NCBI RefSeq assembly: GCF_002893095.1
Contig: NZ_PKQQ01000006.1
Coordinates: forward strand, 248,001-312,000
Reading direction: 5' to 3'
Source of the DNA: Stenotrophomonas sp. VV52
Lineage (GTDB): Bacteria; Pseudomonadota; Gammaproteobacteria; Xanthomonadales; Xanthomonadaceae
DNA: 64,000 nt
Shown: positions 27,620 through 38,009 of the stretch, one piece after another
Layout of the letters: each line of letters starts with the position of its first letter
How positions within the stretch are numbered: position 1 is the first letter of the stretch
Position numbers and translations under genes: made by a program
Notes under the pieces: model-generated
The model's input: the letters and a program-made list of their open reading frames with translations, nothing else
What the model was told of the DNA's origin: nothing
The model's database searches: none

Positions 27620-28231
27620 CTAGGAACAGCCCTCTACGTAGTCCACCTGTGGGGTCTGACCAACCCGCCAGGCGGTAACCTTGCCATCCCCATCGATCTC
27701 GAAGTTGACCAGCGCGCCGCCCTCGGCCACCGGGCGCACCCGCAAGTTGTGGCCGCGTTCGTCGTACTTGTGCGGCATGAGGTCGCCACGCTCCGGGTAC
27801 AGGGTCTGCAGCTGGCCCAGCGACATGCCGACCTTGCCACCACCCGGCGCCGCGATCCGGTCGTTGCGCACGTCATAGCGGACCAGGCGGTTGCCCTCAA
27901 TCATCAGGATCACATCGTCAGCCTGGCTGCCCTGGGGACGCAGGGCGTGGCAGTAGTCGTCGGGAACTTCCCCCTGCAGGGGCTCCTTCCATGCGCTGCG
28001 CACCTCGTCCAGGCTCGAACCGAGGGTCAGCGGACCGTAGCCGTCGAGGCGCGCTGGACCCTGCGAGGCGGGCTCCGTGGCCGGGGTTGCGGGCGCGGTG
28101 CCCGCAGGCGCGGCCGCAGCCGGCTCGGCCACCGCCGCACCCGCGTCGGTCGACGGGGTCTCCGGAGCGCGGTCGCATGCGCTCAATGCCAACGCCACGC
28201 CCAGCGCCAAAACGCCTCCCAGCTGTTTCAT
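27620..28231 (-). CDS. Putative lipoprotein of unknown function
   Basis: 203 residues. The signal ends in ALALSAC with Cys19; Asp at +2 predicts retention in the inner membrane, facing the periplasm. An Ala/Pro/Thr-rich linker covers residues 22-60, then a compact domain follows with LTLGSSLDEVRSAW, CHALRP, VILMIEGNRLVRYDV and VGMSLGQLQTLYP, a pattern common in periplasmic proteins that look like an SmpA/BLIP-type or PepSY-sized fold. I cannot assign a role. It lies 30 bases upstream of the CaCA gene start region on the same strand and could be read with it. Confidence 0.7.
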   Translation of the reverse strand: MKQLGGVLALGVALALSACDRAPETPSTDAGAAVAEPAAAAPAGTAPATPATEPASQGPARLDGYGPLTLGSSLDEVRSAWKEPLQGEVPDDYCHALRPQGSQADDVILMIEGNRLVRYDVRNDRIAAPGGGKVGMSLGQLQTLYPERGDLMPHKYDERGHNLRVRPVAEGGALVNFEIDGDGKVTAWRVGQTPQVDYVEGCS

Positions 28232-28358
28232 CTGCAGGTCCTCCTGTGTGTGGTCCGCAGGCTAGCGTGGGAAATGTGCAGCCCGTGCATGCAGAGCGTG
28301 CCTGTCATCACAGTTACACGTCGGCCGTTCAGGCTGGGCATGCACCGCTTCGACCCCC

Positions 28359-28913
28359 ATGCCCATGCAACCGCGCAAGACCGATCTCGCCCGCGACGCC
28401 CTGCAGGCCCACCGCGCGCCCCTGGACATGCGCCAACGGCGCCTGCTGATCCTGTGCGATGGCCAGCGCGACCTGGCCCAGCTCTCCGCCATGATCGGGC
28501 CGGAGGCGTCGGCGATGGTGATCCAGCTGATCCAGGCCGGCTACCTGGTGTCGACCGCCCCGGCGGAACCAGCACCCGCAGCGGTACCGGTGACCTCCCC
28601 GTCGTCGGCTGCAACCGCACCCGCGGCCTCCGCCGCACCGGTCACCGAGCGTCGCCGCTCGATGGTGGCCGCACGCATCTACCTGCTCGGCATCCTGGAA
28701 CTCCAGCGGCATCCGCAGGCTGCCGCACTGCTGCATGCGCTGCAGCAGTCGCGCAGCGACGACCAGGTGATCGCGGCCCTGCACAACGCGCTGGACGCCC
28801 TGCCCGGCCTGACCTCGCCCGGTTACTGCGAGCGGGTCCGCCAGCGCCTGTTCGAGGTGCTGCCGGAGTCCCATCTGGCACAGCTGGAACAGGCCGGGGT
28901 GGTGGCGGGCTGA
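28359..28913 (+). CDS. Conserved hypothetical protein
   Basis: 184 residues, or 182 from the ATG at 28365. The N-terminal part (about 1-65) reads LPxRQRRLLILCDGQRDLAQL and MVIQLIQAGYLVST-like, which looks like a small winged-helix-type fold. A Pro/Ala/Ser linker at 68-95 joins it to a helical C-terminal half (SMVAARIYLLGILELQRHPQ, then ALHNALDALPGL and LFEVLPESHLAQLEQAG). No membrane segments or signal. Divergent from the lipoprotein gene and convergent with hmgA. Function unknown. Confidence 0.65.
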   Translation: MPMQPRKTDLARDALQAHRAPLDMRQRRLLILCDGQRDLAQLSAMIGPEASAMVIQLIQAGYLVSTAPAEPAPAAVPVTSPSSAATAPAASAAPVTERRRSMVAARIYLLGILELQRHPQAAALLHALQQSRSDDQVIAALHNALDALPGLTSPGYCERVRQRLFEVLPESHLAQLEQAGVVAG

Positions 28914-28926
28914 CGCCCGCCTCGGT

Positions 28927-30228
28927 TCACGCGCTGAAGTTCTTCTTCAAACCCTTCCAGCACTGCTGGTAGCCACGCTGGCGGTGCGCGGCGTCCATCG
29001 CCTGCGCGGTGGGACGGATCACGCCGCGGGTTTCGAACATGAAGGCCATGGTGTCCTTGATCACGTCCGGCTTGCTGAGGTCAGCGGCAGACGCCTTCTC
29101 GAACGTGGCCGCGTCCGGTCCATGCCCGCTCATGCTGTTGTGCAGGGACGCGCCACCGGGCACGAAGCCTTCGGCCTTTGCGTCGTAGGCGCCGTGGATC
29201 AGGCCCATGAACTCGCTGGCGATGTTGCGGTGGAACCACGGCGGCCGGAACGTGTCCTGCGCCACCAGCCAGCGGGGCGGGAAGATCGCGAAGTCCATGT
29301 TGCTGGTTCCCGGCGTGTCACTGGGCGAGTGCAGCACCAGGAAGATCGACGGGTCCGGATGGTCGTGGCTGATCGAACCGATGGTGTTGAAGCGGCGCAG
29401 GTCGTAGCGGTACGGCGCGTAGTTGCCATGCCAGGCGACCACGTCCAGCGGCGAATGGTCGATGGGCGCCCGCCACAGCTGGCCCTGGAACTTGGCGATC
29501 AGCTCGAAGTCGCCGTCCAGGTCTTCAAAGGCGGCCTGCGGGGTTTCGAAATCGCGGGGGTTGGCCAAGCCGTTGGAGCCGATCGGCCCCAGGTCGGGCA
29601 GCTTGAGCAGCGCGCCGAAGTTCTCGCACACGTAGCCACGGGCCTGCCCGTCCGGAAGCTCCACGCGGAAGCGCACGCCGCGCGGGATCACCGCGATCTG
29701 CTGCGGTTCGATCTCGATCACGCCGAACTCGGTGAGCAGGCGCAGCCGACCCAGCTGCGGCACGATCAGCAGCTCGCCGTCGGCGTTGTAGAAGTAACGA
29801 CCCTGCATGTCGGCGGTGGCCGCGTACAGATGGATGCCCACCCCGCCATGCGCGTCGGGCGAACCATTGCCGCCCATGGTGTACAGGCCGTCGACGAAGT
29901 CGGTCGGCGTGGCCGGCAGCGGCAGCGGGTCCCAGCGCAGCTGGTTGGGCGACACCGCGCCGTGCGCGAAGTCGCTGTGCAGGTGCGGCTGCGCGTACGG
30001 CTGGAACTCGCCGTGGGTCACCGCCGGGCGGATCCGGTACACCCAGCTGCGCCGGTTGCTGCCGCGCGGTGCGGTGAAGGCGGTGCCGGACAGCTGTTCG
30101 GCATACAGCCCGTGCGCGACCCGCTGCGGCGAATTGCGGCCGACCGGCAGCGCGCCCTCCACCGCCTCGGTGGCGAACTCGTTGCCGAAGCCGGTCTGGT
30201 AGCCGCGTGCGGAGATGGAGGACGTCAT
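28927..30228 (-). CDS. hmgA: Homogentisate 1,2-dioxygenase
   Basis: 433 residues, the normal length. A non-haem Fe(II) enzyme that opens the ring of homogentisate to maleylacetoacetate in tyrosine and phenylalanine breakdown. The motifs [12 protein letters not shown] near the start, [40 protein letters not shown] and [14 protein letters not shown] carry the metal-binding His and Glu residues. It is 15 bases downstream of hppD on the same strand, so the two form an operon. Confidence 0.97.
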   Translation of the reverse strand: MTSSISARGYQTGFGNEFATEAVEGALPVGRNSPQRVAHGLYAEQLSGTAFTAPRGSNRRSWVYRIRPAVTHGEFQPYAQPHLHSDFAHGAVSPNQLRWDPLPLPATPTDFVDGLYTMGGNGSPDAHGGVGIHLYAATADMQGRYFYNADGELLIVPQLGRLRLLTEFGVIEIEPQQIAVIPRGVRFRVELPDGQARGYVCENFGALLKLPDLGPIGSNGLANPRDFETPQAAFEDLDGDFELIAKFQGQLWRAPIDHSPLDVVAWHGNYAPYRYDLRRFNTIGSISHDHPDPSIFLVLHSPSDTPGTSNMDFAIFPPRWLVAQDTFRPPWFHRNIASEFMGLIHGAYDAKAEGFVPGGASLHNSMSGHGPDAATFEKASAADLSKPDVIKDTMAFMFETRGVIRPTAQAMDAAHRQRGYQQCWKGLKKNFSA

Positions 30229-30243
30229 GGTCGGTTCCTTTTC

Positions 30244-31359
30244 TTACAGAACGCCGCGCTTGATCTGGTCGCGCTCGATGCTTTCGAACAGCGCGGTGAA
30301 GTTGCCTTCGCCGAAGCCTTCATTGCCCTTGCGCTGGATGATCTCGAAGAAGATCGGGCCGATGCAGTTGGTGGTGAAGATCTGCAGCAGCTTGCGCTGC
30401 TTGGTTTCCGGATCGGCGTCGATCAGGATCTTGTTCTTCGCCAGGCGCGGCACGTCTTCGCCGTGGCCCGGCACGCGCATGTCGATGACGTCGAAGTAGG
30501 TCTCCGGCGTATCGAGGAACTCCACGCCCTGCGCGCGCATCGCTTCAACGGTGTCGTAGATGTTCTCGGTGAAGCAGGCGATGTGCTGGATGCCCTCGCC
30601 CTTGTACGCGTCCAGGTACTCGTTGATCTGGCTCTTCGGGTCGGACGATTCATTCAGCGGAATGCGCACGATGCCGTCCGGCGCGGTCATCGCCTTGGAC
30701 ACCAGGCCGGTCTTGAGGCCCTTGATGTCGAAGTAGCGGATCTCGCGGAAGTTGAACAGGCGCTCGTAGTAATCCGACCACTGCTGCATGTTGCCGAAGT
30801 ACAGGTTGTGGGTCAGGTGGTCGATGAAGGTCAGGCCGAAGCCGACCGGACGCGGGTCGACGCCTTCGATCGGCGCATAGTCGGTGTCGAACATGCTGCC
30901 GTTGGCACCATAACGGTCCACCAGGTACAGCATGCAGTCGCCGATGCCCTTGATCACCGGGGCCGGCACCGCCTTGGTTTCCGGCTTGAAGTCGACCACT
31001 TCGGCGCCGTTGCCCAGCGCAAGGCGCAGCACTTCGTCGCCCGGCTTCTTGAAGCGGATCGCGAAGCCGCAGGCGCACGGACCGTGCTTGTCGGCGAAGT
31101 CCGAAGCGAACGAATCGGGTTCTTCATTGACCAGGAAATTGACGTCGCCCTGGCGGTACACGGTGATGGCGCGCTGCTTGTGGCGCAGCACGGCGGTGAA
31201 ACCCATCTTGCGGAAATAGTCGTGCAGTTCGGCACCCCGACCGGCCGGCGCGGCGAATTCGACGAACTCGAAGCCGTCGATGCCCATCGGGTTCTCGAAG
31301 GTGGTGACCTGCATGCCGGGGTTGGGGGCGTGCGACGCGGTTGCGGGCTGGCTGCTCAT
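30244..31359 (-). CDS. hppD: 4-hydroxyphenylpyruvate dioxygenase
   Basis: 371 residues. Converts 4-hydroxyphenylpyruvate to homogentisate with Fe(II) and oxygen. The three iron ligands lie in the usual places: His in LTFIDHLTHNLYFGNM, His in GIQHIACFTENIYDTV and Glu in IGPIFFEIIQRKGNEGFGEG. The GNFTALFESIERDQ end is typical. The operon with hmgA is divergent from a MarR-type regulator, with a palindrome between. Confidence 0.97.
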   Translation of the reverse strand: MSSQPATASHAPNPGMQVTTFENPMGIDGFEFVEFAAPAGRGAELHDYFRKMGFTAVLRHKQRAITVYRQGDVNFLVNEEPDSFASDFADKHGPCACGFAIRFKKPGDEVLRLALGNGAEVVDFKPETKAVPAPVIKGIGDCMLYLVDRYGANGSMFDTDYAPIEGVDPRPVGFGLTFIDHLTHNLYFGNMQQWSDYYERLFNFREIRYFDIKGLKTGLVSKAMTAPDGIVRIPLNESSDPKSQINEYLDAYKGEGIQHIACFTENIYDTVEAMRAQGVEFLDTPETYFDVIDMRVPGHGEDVPRLAKNKILIDADPETKQRKLLQIFTTNCIGPIFFEIIQRKGNEGFGEGNFTALFESIERDQIKRGVL

Positions 31360-31451
31360 GATTGGGCTCCGAAGCGGCCCACCCCCGGAAAAAACCAGGT
31401 GCGGGCGGAAGGCAGACCCGCGAGAATGCGGAATCCGGAAACAAGGTTATA

Positions 31452-31465
31452 GTTTCACATGAAAC
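31452..31465. promoter_or_regulatory. Palindrome between hppD and the MarR gene
   Basis: GTTTCA-CA-TGAAAC is a perfect 6+6 dyad, 92 bases before hppD and 22 bases before the regulator. Size and place suit a MarR-family operator. The surrounding GGTT ... AACC extends it partly. Confidence 0.5.
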
Positions 31466-31487
31466 CACCATCAAGGTGCACCGCAGC

Positions 31488-31979
31488 ATGAGCCCAGCCG
31501 ATCCCAGCAGCCACAGCATCCGTGCCTCGCACGCCCTGCTCGACCTCGAGCAGTTCCTGCCCTACCGGCTGAGCGTCCTGTCCAACCGGGTCAGCGGCAA
31601 CATCGCCAAGCTGTATGGGGACCGGTACGGCCTGGCGATTCCCGAATGGCGGGTGATCACGATCCTGGCGCTGTACCCGGGCTCGTCGGCCAGCGAGGTC
31701 TCCGACCGCACCGCGATGGACAAGGTGGCGGTCAGCCGGGCCGTGGCCAGACTGCTCGAACGCGGCTTCATCAAGCGTGAAACCCATGGCGACGACCGCC
31801 GCCGCTCGGTGCTGGCGCTGTCTGCAGCCGGTTTCGAGGTGTACGAGACCATCGCCCCGCTGGTGATCGAGATCACCCGCAAGCTGATGTCGGTGCTCAG
31901 CGAGGAAGAGGAGCAGATGCTGGAAAAGCTGATCCTGCGCCTGGCCGGCGACGGCCTCCAGCGGATGGACGAGGGCTAG
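31488..31979 (+). CDS. MarR family transcription regulator next to hppD-hmgA
   Basis: 163 residues. Winged helix-turn-helix at about 50-115: IPEWRVITILALYPGSSASE, VSDRTAMDKVAVSRAVARLL and RETHGDDRRRSVLALS (the wing). The ATG at 31488 gives the family's usual length; a GTG at 31476 is an alternative. By position it likely controls the divergent hppD-hmgA operon, perhaps through the GTTTCACATGAAAC dyad and a tyrosine-derived ligand; similar regulators of homogentisate genes are known in Pseudomonas, but the ligand here is a guess. Confidence 0.85.
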   Translation: MSPADPSSHSIRASHALLDLEQFLPYRLSVLSNRVSGNIAKLYGDRYGLAIPEWRVITILALYPGSSASEVSDRTAMDKVAVSRAVARLLERGFIKRETHGDDRRRSVLALSAAGFEVYETIAPLVIEITRKLMSVLSEEEEQMLEKLILRLAGDGLQRMDEG

Positions 31980-33109
31980 CTCAGATGCTTCCGCCGCGCA
32001 TGCACCCACGGCGCAGCCAGCGCACCGATCGCACCGGCGGCCAGGCCCAGTGAGGCCGCCACCGCCGCCGCTTCCAGCGCGCCCGGCAACGCCAGCGCGG
32101 CGATCACCAGCAGCGCGGCCGGCAGCGCAATGAAGGTGGCCAGGAAGTAACGCCAGCGCGGCGCCCAGGTTCCCACCTGGAGCAGGCTGACCGGCATCCA
32201 GGTTTCGCCCGATGCGTCTTCGGCCAGTTTGGCCACCACCTTGGGCAGGTCCACTTCCACCGGGCCCTTGCCGGTGCGTGCGGTGGCCAGCGCCCGTGCC
32301 ACCTCATCGATGGCCGGGTACGACGCCGGCCAGGACGTGGGTGCTCCCACGCCGTAGGCGGTCAGCAGCGGCACGCTCAGCCACGGCGCCAGCAGCGGGC
32401 GCAGCTTGCGCCGGTCCAGCACGCACCACACCTGGGCAACGCCATGGGCCACGACGCTGTACAGCGCCAGCTGGCCGGGCTCGGGATACGGCAGCACGTG
32501 CACGCGCGCGGCCATGCTGGGGTAGCCCATCTGGCGCAGGAAACCGGGGCGGGTACGCCCTTCCTGCGCCCAGGCCAGGCCCAGCGGCGCCACCAGGTAC
32601 GCTTCGGCCGGGTCTTTCACCCCGGCGCCGGCGCGGTCGTCGCTGGCGAGGAAGAACGCCAGCGATTTCGGTTCCGCCACATCGGCGTGGTTCCAACGGC
32701 CGCTGTCGCCCAGCACGTGCCTGAGCGGCAGCCGCGCCGGCGCGGTTTCGGCTTTGGTCGCGTTGTGCAGGTAGGGCAGCACCGAGAGCACGAAGGCCTG
32801 CAGGTCGACGCCGCGGGCGCCGCTGCCCTGCCATTCGCTCGGCAGCAGGCCGGCCAGCGCCGGGTTGCGCGCCAGTGCGTCCAGTTGCGCCTTCTGCTCC
32901 ACCAGCTTCTGCACGGCGGCCTTGAGCAGCACGTTGTCCGGAACCGATACCAGCGGCAGGCGGTACAGCGTTGCACCCGGGTCAGGCGTGTCGGCATCGC
33001 CAGCGTGCGCGGAGTGGTCGTCCAGCAACACCTCCGCCGGCGGCAGGCTCACGCCGCCCGGTGCCTCGAGGGCGGTGTGTGAAGTGCTGTCGCTGGAGGC
33101 AGGCTGCAT
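31976..33109 (-). CDS. Conserved hypothetical protein with two C-terminal membrane helices
   Basis: 377 residues from the ATG at 33109, which lies just inside the SMAG repeat upstream. The bulk is soluble and without a family that I recognise: LYRLPLVSVPDNVLLKAAVQ, then LPLRHVLGDSGRWNHADVAE, AYLVAPLGLAWAQEGRTRPG, VHVLPYPEPGQLALYSVVAH and WCVLDRRKLRPLLAPWLSVP. The last 60 residues form two hydrophobic helices (ATFIALPAALLVIAALALPG and AASLGLAAGAIGALAA) that end in a basic tail. It may be a membrane-anchored cytoplasmic protein. Convergent with the MarR gene, overlapping by four bases. Confidence 0.6.
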   Translation of the reverse strand: MQPASSDSTSHTALEAPGGVSLPPAEVLLDDHSAHAGDADTPDPGATLYRLPLVSVPDNVLLKAAVQKLVEQKAQLDALARNPALAGLLPSEWQGSGARGVDLQAFVLSVLPYLHNATKAETAPARLPLRHVLGDSGRWNHADVAEPKSLAFFLASDDRAGAGVKDPAEAYLVAPLGLAWAQEGRTRPGFLRQMGYPSMAARVHVLPYPEPGQLALYSVVAHGVAQVWCVLDRRKLRPLLAPWLSVPLLTAYGVGAPTSWPASYPAIDEVARALATARTGKGPVEVDLPKVVAKLAEDASGETWMPVSLLQVGTWAPRWRYFLATFIALPAALLVIAALALPGALEAAAVAASLGLAAGAIGALAAPWVHARRKHLS

Positions 33110-33140
33110 GCGTTCATTAGCGGCGCCACATCCAGGAACT

Positions 33141-33211
33141 GTAGTGCCGGCCGCCGGCCGGCTCCTCGCGCAACCAGGCGTTCCCAGGAGCCGGCCAGCG
33201 GCCGGCACTAC
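33141..33211. repeat. SMAG repeat pair
   Basis: Arms 33141-33165 and 33187-33211, each 25 bases with the GTAGTGCCGGCC head, are reverse complements with at most one or two differences at the centre (CGCCGG versus CAGCGG). It lies between two genes on the minus strand. Confidence 0.85.
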
Positions 33212-33243
33212 CGGAAAGCCGGTTCATCGGAACCATCGAAAAA

Positions 33244-33270
33244 AAAATGCCGCGATGGTCGCGGCATTTT
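33244..33270. terminator. Bidirectional terminator after the thioredoxin-like gene
   Basis: AAAATGCCGCG (33244-33254) and CGCGGCATTTT (33260-33270) form a perfect stem with an ATGGT loop and A/T runs on both sides. On the minus strand it ends the POT transporter and thioredoxin-like transcript. Confidence 0.85.
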
Positions 33271-33281
33271 CCTGGTTTGCA

Positions 33282-33887
33282 TCAGGGCGCCTGTGGCGGC
33301 GCCCAGTCCTTCATGAAGGCCACGAACTTGTCGCGGTTGTAGCCCTTCGGCTGGCCCTTGTCGGCTTCCAGCTCGCCGGTGAACTGCGAGTGCAGCAGCG
33401 TGCCCTGCGCGTCCAGCACGAACAGGTGCGGGTAGCCCTTGATCTGCGGGTACTGCGACAGGAACGCGGCGTTCTCGTTGTCCTCGCTGTAGTTCACCTT
33501 CATCCAGACGTAGTTGGCGTCGCGGAAGCTGCGGATCTCCGCATCGCCCTCGACGAACGCGTCCAGCAGGTGGCACCACGAGCACCACTCCCCGCCCACG
33601 TCCAGCACGATCCGTTTCCCACCGCGCTGCGCTTCGACCTTGGCCGTGGCCAGGTCGGCCACCGGGTCGCGGGCCGGGTCGAACTGCGCGTTGAGCGCGG
33701 CCACCGCAGCGACGTCCGCGGCGGCCGGCGTGTTGCCCGAGGCCACCGGTTGGCTGGGATCGGCCACCGGCGGCTTCTGCTCGGTGGTGTCCAGCGGCTG
33801 CGCAGGTGCGGCGGTGGGCGCCGACGGCGAACAGGCGGCCAGCAGGCCGGCCACGATCAACGAAGCACCCACAGCGGACATGCGCAT
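33282..33887 (-). CDS. Thioredoxin-like lipoprotein
   Basis: 201 residues. The signal ends in GLLAAC with Cys19, then a low-complexity Pro/Ala linker to about 60, then a thioredoxin fold with the WCSWC active site (Cys102 and Cys105), related to the DsbD C-terminal and DUF255-like domains (KRIVLDVGGEWCSWCHLLDA). Ser at +2 predicts sorting to the outer membrane, periplasmic side. A thiol-disulphide reductase role is likely; the partner is unknown. It starts 8 bases after the POT transporter stop and shares its transcript. Confidence 0.8.
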   Translation of the reverse strand: MRMSAVGASLIVAGLLAACSPSAPTAAPAQPLDTTEQKPPVADPSQPVASGNTPAAADVAAVAALNAQFDPARDPVADLATAKVEAQRGGKRIVLDVGGEWCSWCHLLDAFVEGDAEIRSFRDANYVWMKVNYSEDNENAAFLSQYPQIKGYPHLFVLDAQGTLLHSQFTGELEADKGQPKGYNRDKFVAFMKDWAPPQAP

Positions 33888-33895
33888 CGCAGACC

Positions 33896-35398
<1,503 letters not shown>

Positions 35399-35640
35399 GC
35401 GGGATTCCTGGGTTCGGTGGAAGACATGCACGTCCGATGTGCGAAACAGCGCGGGAGAATCCCAGAACAACGGCGTTCACGTCAAATACACACCAATCCG
35501 TGCAACTGCCGGCAAGGTTGCTGAACTTGCACCTGCAACCATCGCCCCACCGCCGCCAGCGCAGCAACGGCGGGGCCTGCCGCACCGTACGGCGGTTCTG
35601 GCAGGCAAACATGAATGGGTGGCGGAAGCGCCGCGCCGGC

Positions 35641-36519
35641 TCAGGCCTCCGGCGGCAGCGGATCGTCGTTGCGGATCGTGGTGCGCACCTGGAACAGCTC
35701 CGGGAAGAAGGTCAGCTCAAGCGCCTGGCGCAGGAAGCCCACCCCGCTGGAGCCACCGGTGCCGCGCTTGAAGCCGATCACCCGCATCACCGTACGCATG
35801 TGGCGGAAGCGCCAGAGCTGGAAGGCGGTTTCCAGGTCCACCAGGTCTTCGCACAGCGCGTACTCGCGCCAGTAGCGGTCGGTGTTCTGGTAGATCCGCT
35901 CGAACACCGGCAGCAGCGTGTCGTCGGAAACATGCGGCGACTGCCAGTCGCGCGCCTGGTAACCGGCCGGGATGTCGTGGCCGAAGCGTGCCAGGTAGCG
36001 CAGGAACTCCTCGTACAGGCTGGGCGCGTCCAGTACCTGCTGCAGCTGCGCCTGCCCCGCCGGGTCATGCGAGAACACCTGCAGCATCTGCGCGTTCTTG
36101 TTGCCCAGCAGGAACTCGATGTAGCGGTACTGCAGCGACTGGAAGCCCGACGACGGGCCCAGCACGTCGCGGAAGCCCATGTATTCGGACGGGGTCAGCG
36201 TTTCCAGCACCGACCACTGTTCGGTGAGCTGGCGCAGCACCTGCTTGCTGCGCGCCAGCACCTTCTGGCACTGCCAGACCTGGTCGTTCTGCAGGAAGCC
36301 GATCGCCGCGCGCAGCTCGTGCCCCAGCAGCTTCAGCCACAGCTCCGAGGTCTGGTGCTGGATGATGAAGAGCATCTCGTCGTGGTGCGGCGGGTTGGAC
36401 AGCGGCTGCTGCGCCGAGAGCAGCTGGTCCAGCCGCAGGTAGCCGCCGTAGGTCAGGCGGCCTTCCAGGTCGGTGTGGATGCCGGCTTCCAGATCGCGTT
36501 GGTTCTTGTCGACAGACAT
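35641..36519 (-). CDS. kynA: Tryptophan 2,3-dioxygenase
   Basis: 292 residues, a haem enzyme that opens the indole ring of tryptophan to N-formylkynurenine. The motifs [45 protein letters not shown] and the C-terminal [20 protein letters not shown] with [10 protein letters not shown] are those of the family; the axial His is in WRFRHM. The rest of the kynurenine pathway is not in the window. Divergent from the 2-oxo acid dehydrogenase operon. Confidence 0.96.
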   Translation of the reverse strand: MSVDKNQRDLEAGIHTDLEGRLTYGGYLRLDQLLSAQQPLSNPPHHDEMLFIIQHQTSELWLKLLGHELRAAIGFLQNDQVWQCQKVLARSKQVLRQLTEQWSVLETLTPSEYMGFRDVLGPSSGFQSLQYRYIEFLLGNKNAQMLQVFSHDPAGQAQLQQVLDAPSLYEEFLRYLARFGHDIPAGYQARDWQSPHVSDDTLLPVFERIYQNTDRYWREYALCEDLVDLETAFQLWRFRHMRTVMRVIGFKRGTGGSSGVGFLRQALELTFFPELFQVRTTIRNDDPLPPEA

Positions 36520-36853
36520 GGCGGGGACCGCTTGAGGGGCAGAAAGGGTAGCGCAGTGGCCGGGTCGCTGGGCAGGCCGCACCCTACGCTGGCGTGTGGA
36601 ACCGGCGGTGTCCCGCGTTCAGCGCGGACGGCGGCCGGGACCGGCTTGGGCGGGGCCGCAGGCGGCGAACCGCTCATGCGCCGTTGATACAACTGAATAC
36701 GTTGATGTTATTGGCGTTGGTGGTCCTTCCCGGGGTATACCGGGGTGCTGCCCGGGGCAGTTCTTGCTGCGCCGCAGGACGGCTTTTTCATACGCCTTCC
36801 TTAACATGGCAATTCATATCATTTGTAACTTCCTGTCGAAGGTGCAGTACGCA
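36520..36853. other. Intergenic region between kynA and the 2-oxo acid dehydrogenase operon
   Basis: There is no gene here. The right half is less G+C-rich and holds a promoter-like pair pointing to the dehydrogenase genes: TTAACA (36801-36806), 17 bases, TGTAAC (36824-36829). Three CCGGGG repeats and a GGTATACC palindrome lie at 36729-36757, and a CAAC/GTTG repeat at 36690-36704; these could be operator sites. The long open frame through this region is a frame shadow with no start support. Confidence 0.45.
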
Positions 36854-37936
36854 ATGACGGTTGCCGCTGAGTTCAAGATCGAATACCTGCAGTACCTGGA
36901 CACGGACGGCACGCTCGTCCGCGATGACCTGCCCGAAGCCCTGCGCGACCCGCGCGCGCTGCTGCCGATGTTCAAGCAGATGCTGTTCGTGCGCGTGTTC
37001 GACGGCAAGTCGATCGCGCTGCAGCGTACCGGCAAGCTGGGTACCTACGCCGCCTGCCTGGGCCATGAGGCCGCGCACGTGGGCATCGGCGCGGCCATGC
37101 AGAAAGACGACGTGTTCGCCCCCTCCTACCGCGAGTATGGCGCCATGTTCATGCGTGGCGTGCGCCCGCGCGACGTCCTGATGTACTGGGGCGGCGACGA
37201 GCGCGGCAACGACTACGGCGGCAATGCGGCCAAGGACTTCCCGTTCTGCGTGCCGATCTCCACCCAGTGCCTGCACGCCGCCGGCGCTGCGCTGAAGTTC
37301 AAGCTCAACCAGGAGAAGCAGATCGCCGTGGCCGTCTGCGGCGACGGCGGCAGCTCCAAGACCGACTTCTATGCTGCGCTGAACTCGGCCGGTGCCTACA
37401 AGCTGCCGCTGATCCTGTGCATCGTCAACAACGGTTGGGCGATCTCGGTGCCGCGTTCGGCCCAGACCGGTGCGGAAACGCTGGCCCAGAAGGGCCTGGC
37501 CGGTGGCCTGCACTGCCTGCAGGTGGACGGCAACGACCTGATCGCGGTGATGGCCGCCATGCTGCAGGCGCGCGAGCGCGCGCTGGCCGGCGACGGCGGC
37601 ACCGTGCTGGAACTGATGACCTACCGCCTGTCCGACCACACCACCGCCGATGACGCGCGCCGCTACCGCGACGATGCCGAGGTGAAGGACGCCTGGCAGC
37701 GCGAACCGATGCTGCGCCTGCGCAAGTACTTGATCGGTGCCGGCGTGTGGAGCGAGGAAGAAGAACAGGCGTGGACCGTCGAGTGCGGCAAGCGCGTGGA
37801 CGAGGAAGTGAACCTGTACCTCAACACCCCGGTGCAGCCGGTCGAGGCGATGTTCGACTTCCTGTATGCCGATCCGCCGCAGGACCTGCTGGCCCAGCGC
37901 GCCCAGGCGATTGCCCTGGAGCAGCGCCATGGATGA
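36854..37936 (+). CDS. 2-oxo acid dehydrogenase E1 component, alpha subunit (TPP-dependent)
   Basis: 360 residues. Binds thiamine diphosphate: GDGGSSKTDFYAALNSAGAYKLPLILCIVNN (GDG to NN motif, about 170-200, cited in part). GHEAAHVGIGAAM and PSYREYGAMFMRGV place the substrate side. It resembles both branched-chain and pyruvate dehydrogenase E1 alpha. Since these bacteria make mainly iso and anteiso fatty acids, the branched-chain role is attractive, but annotators often name these genes pdhA. Starts with MTVAAEFKIEYLQYLD; the GAAGG is 12 bases upstream. It overlaps the 5' part of the reading frame of the beta gene. Confidence 0.9.
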   Translation: MTVAAEFKIEYLQYLDTDGTLVRDDLPEALRDPRALLPMFKQMLFVRVFDGKSIALQRTGKLGTYAACLGHEAAHVGIGAAMQKDDVFAPSYREYGAMFMRGVRPRDVLMYWGGDERGNDYGGNAAKDFPFCVPISTQCLHAAGAALKFKLNQEKQIAVAVCGDGGSSKTDFYAALNSAGAYKLPLILCIVNNGWAISVPRSAQTGAETLAQKGLAGGLHCLQVDGNDLIAVMAAMLQARERALAGDGGTVLELMTYRLSDHTTADDARRYRDDAEVKDAWQREPMLRLRKYLIGAGVWSEEEEQAWTVECGKRVDEEVNLYLNTPVQPVEAMFDFLYADPPQDLLAQRAQAIALEQRHG

Positions 37937-38009
37937 GATCAAGAACGGCGCCTCCGGCGCGCAGACCAACGCCGCCGACAGCGCCGCCGTCGCGCGCGGA
38001 GAAGAAACG

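Noticed and set aside
37929-38009. Longer E1 beta starting at 37929
   Set aside because: The extension is Ala/Asn-rich and not conserved, whereas GGAGAAG before 38010 fits a start. It is noted as an alternative only.
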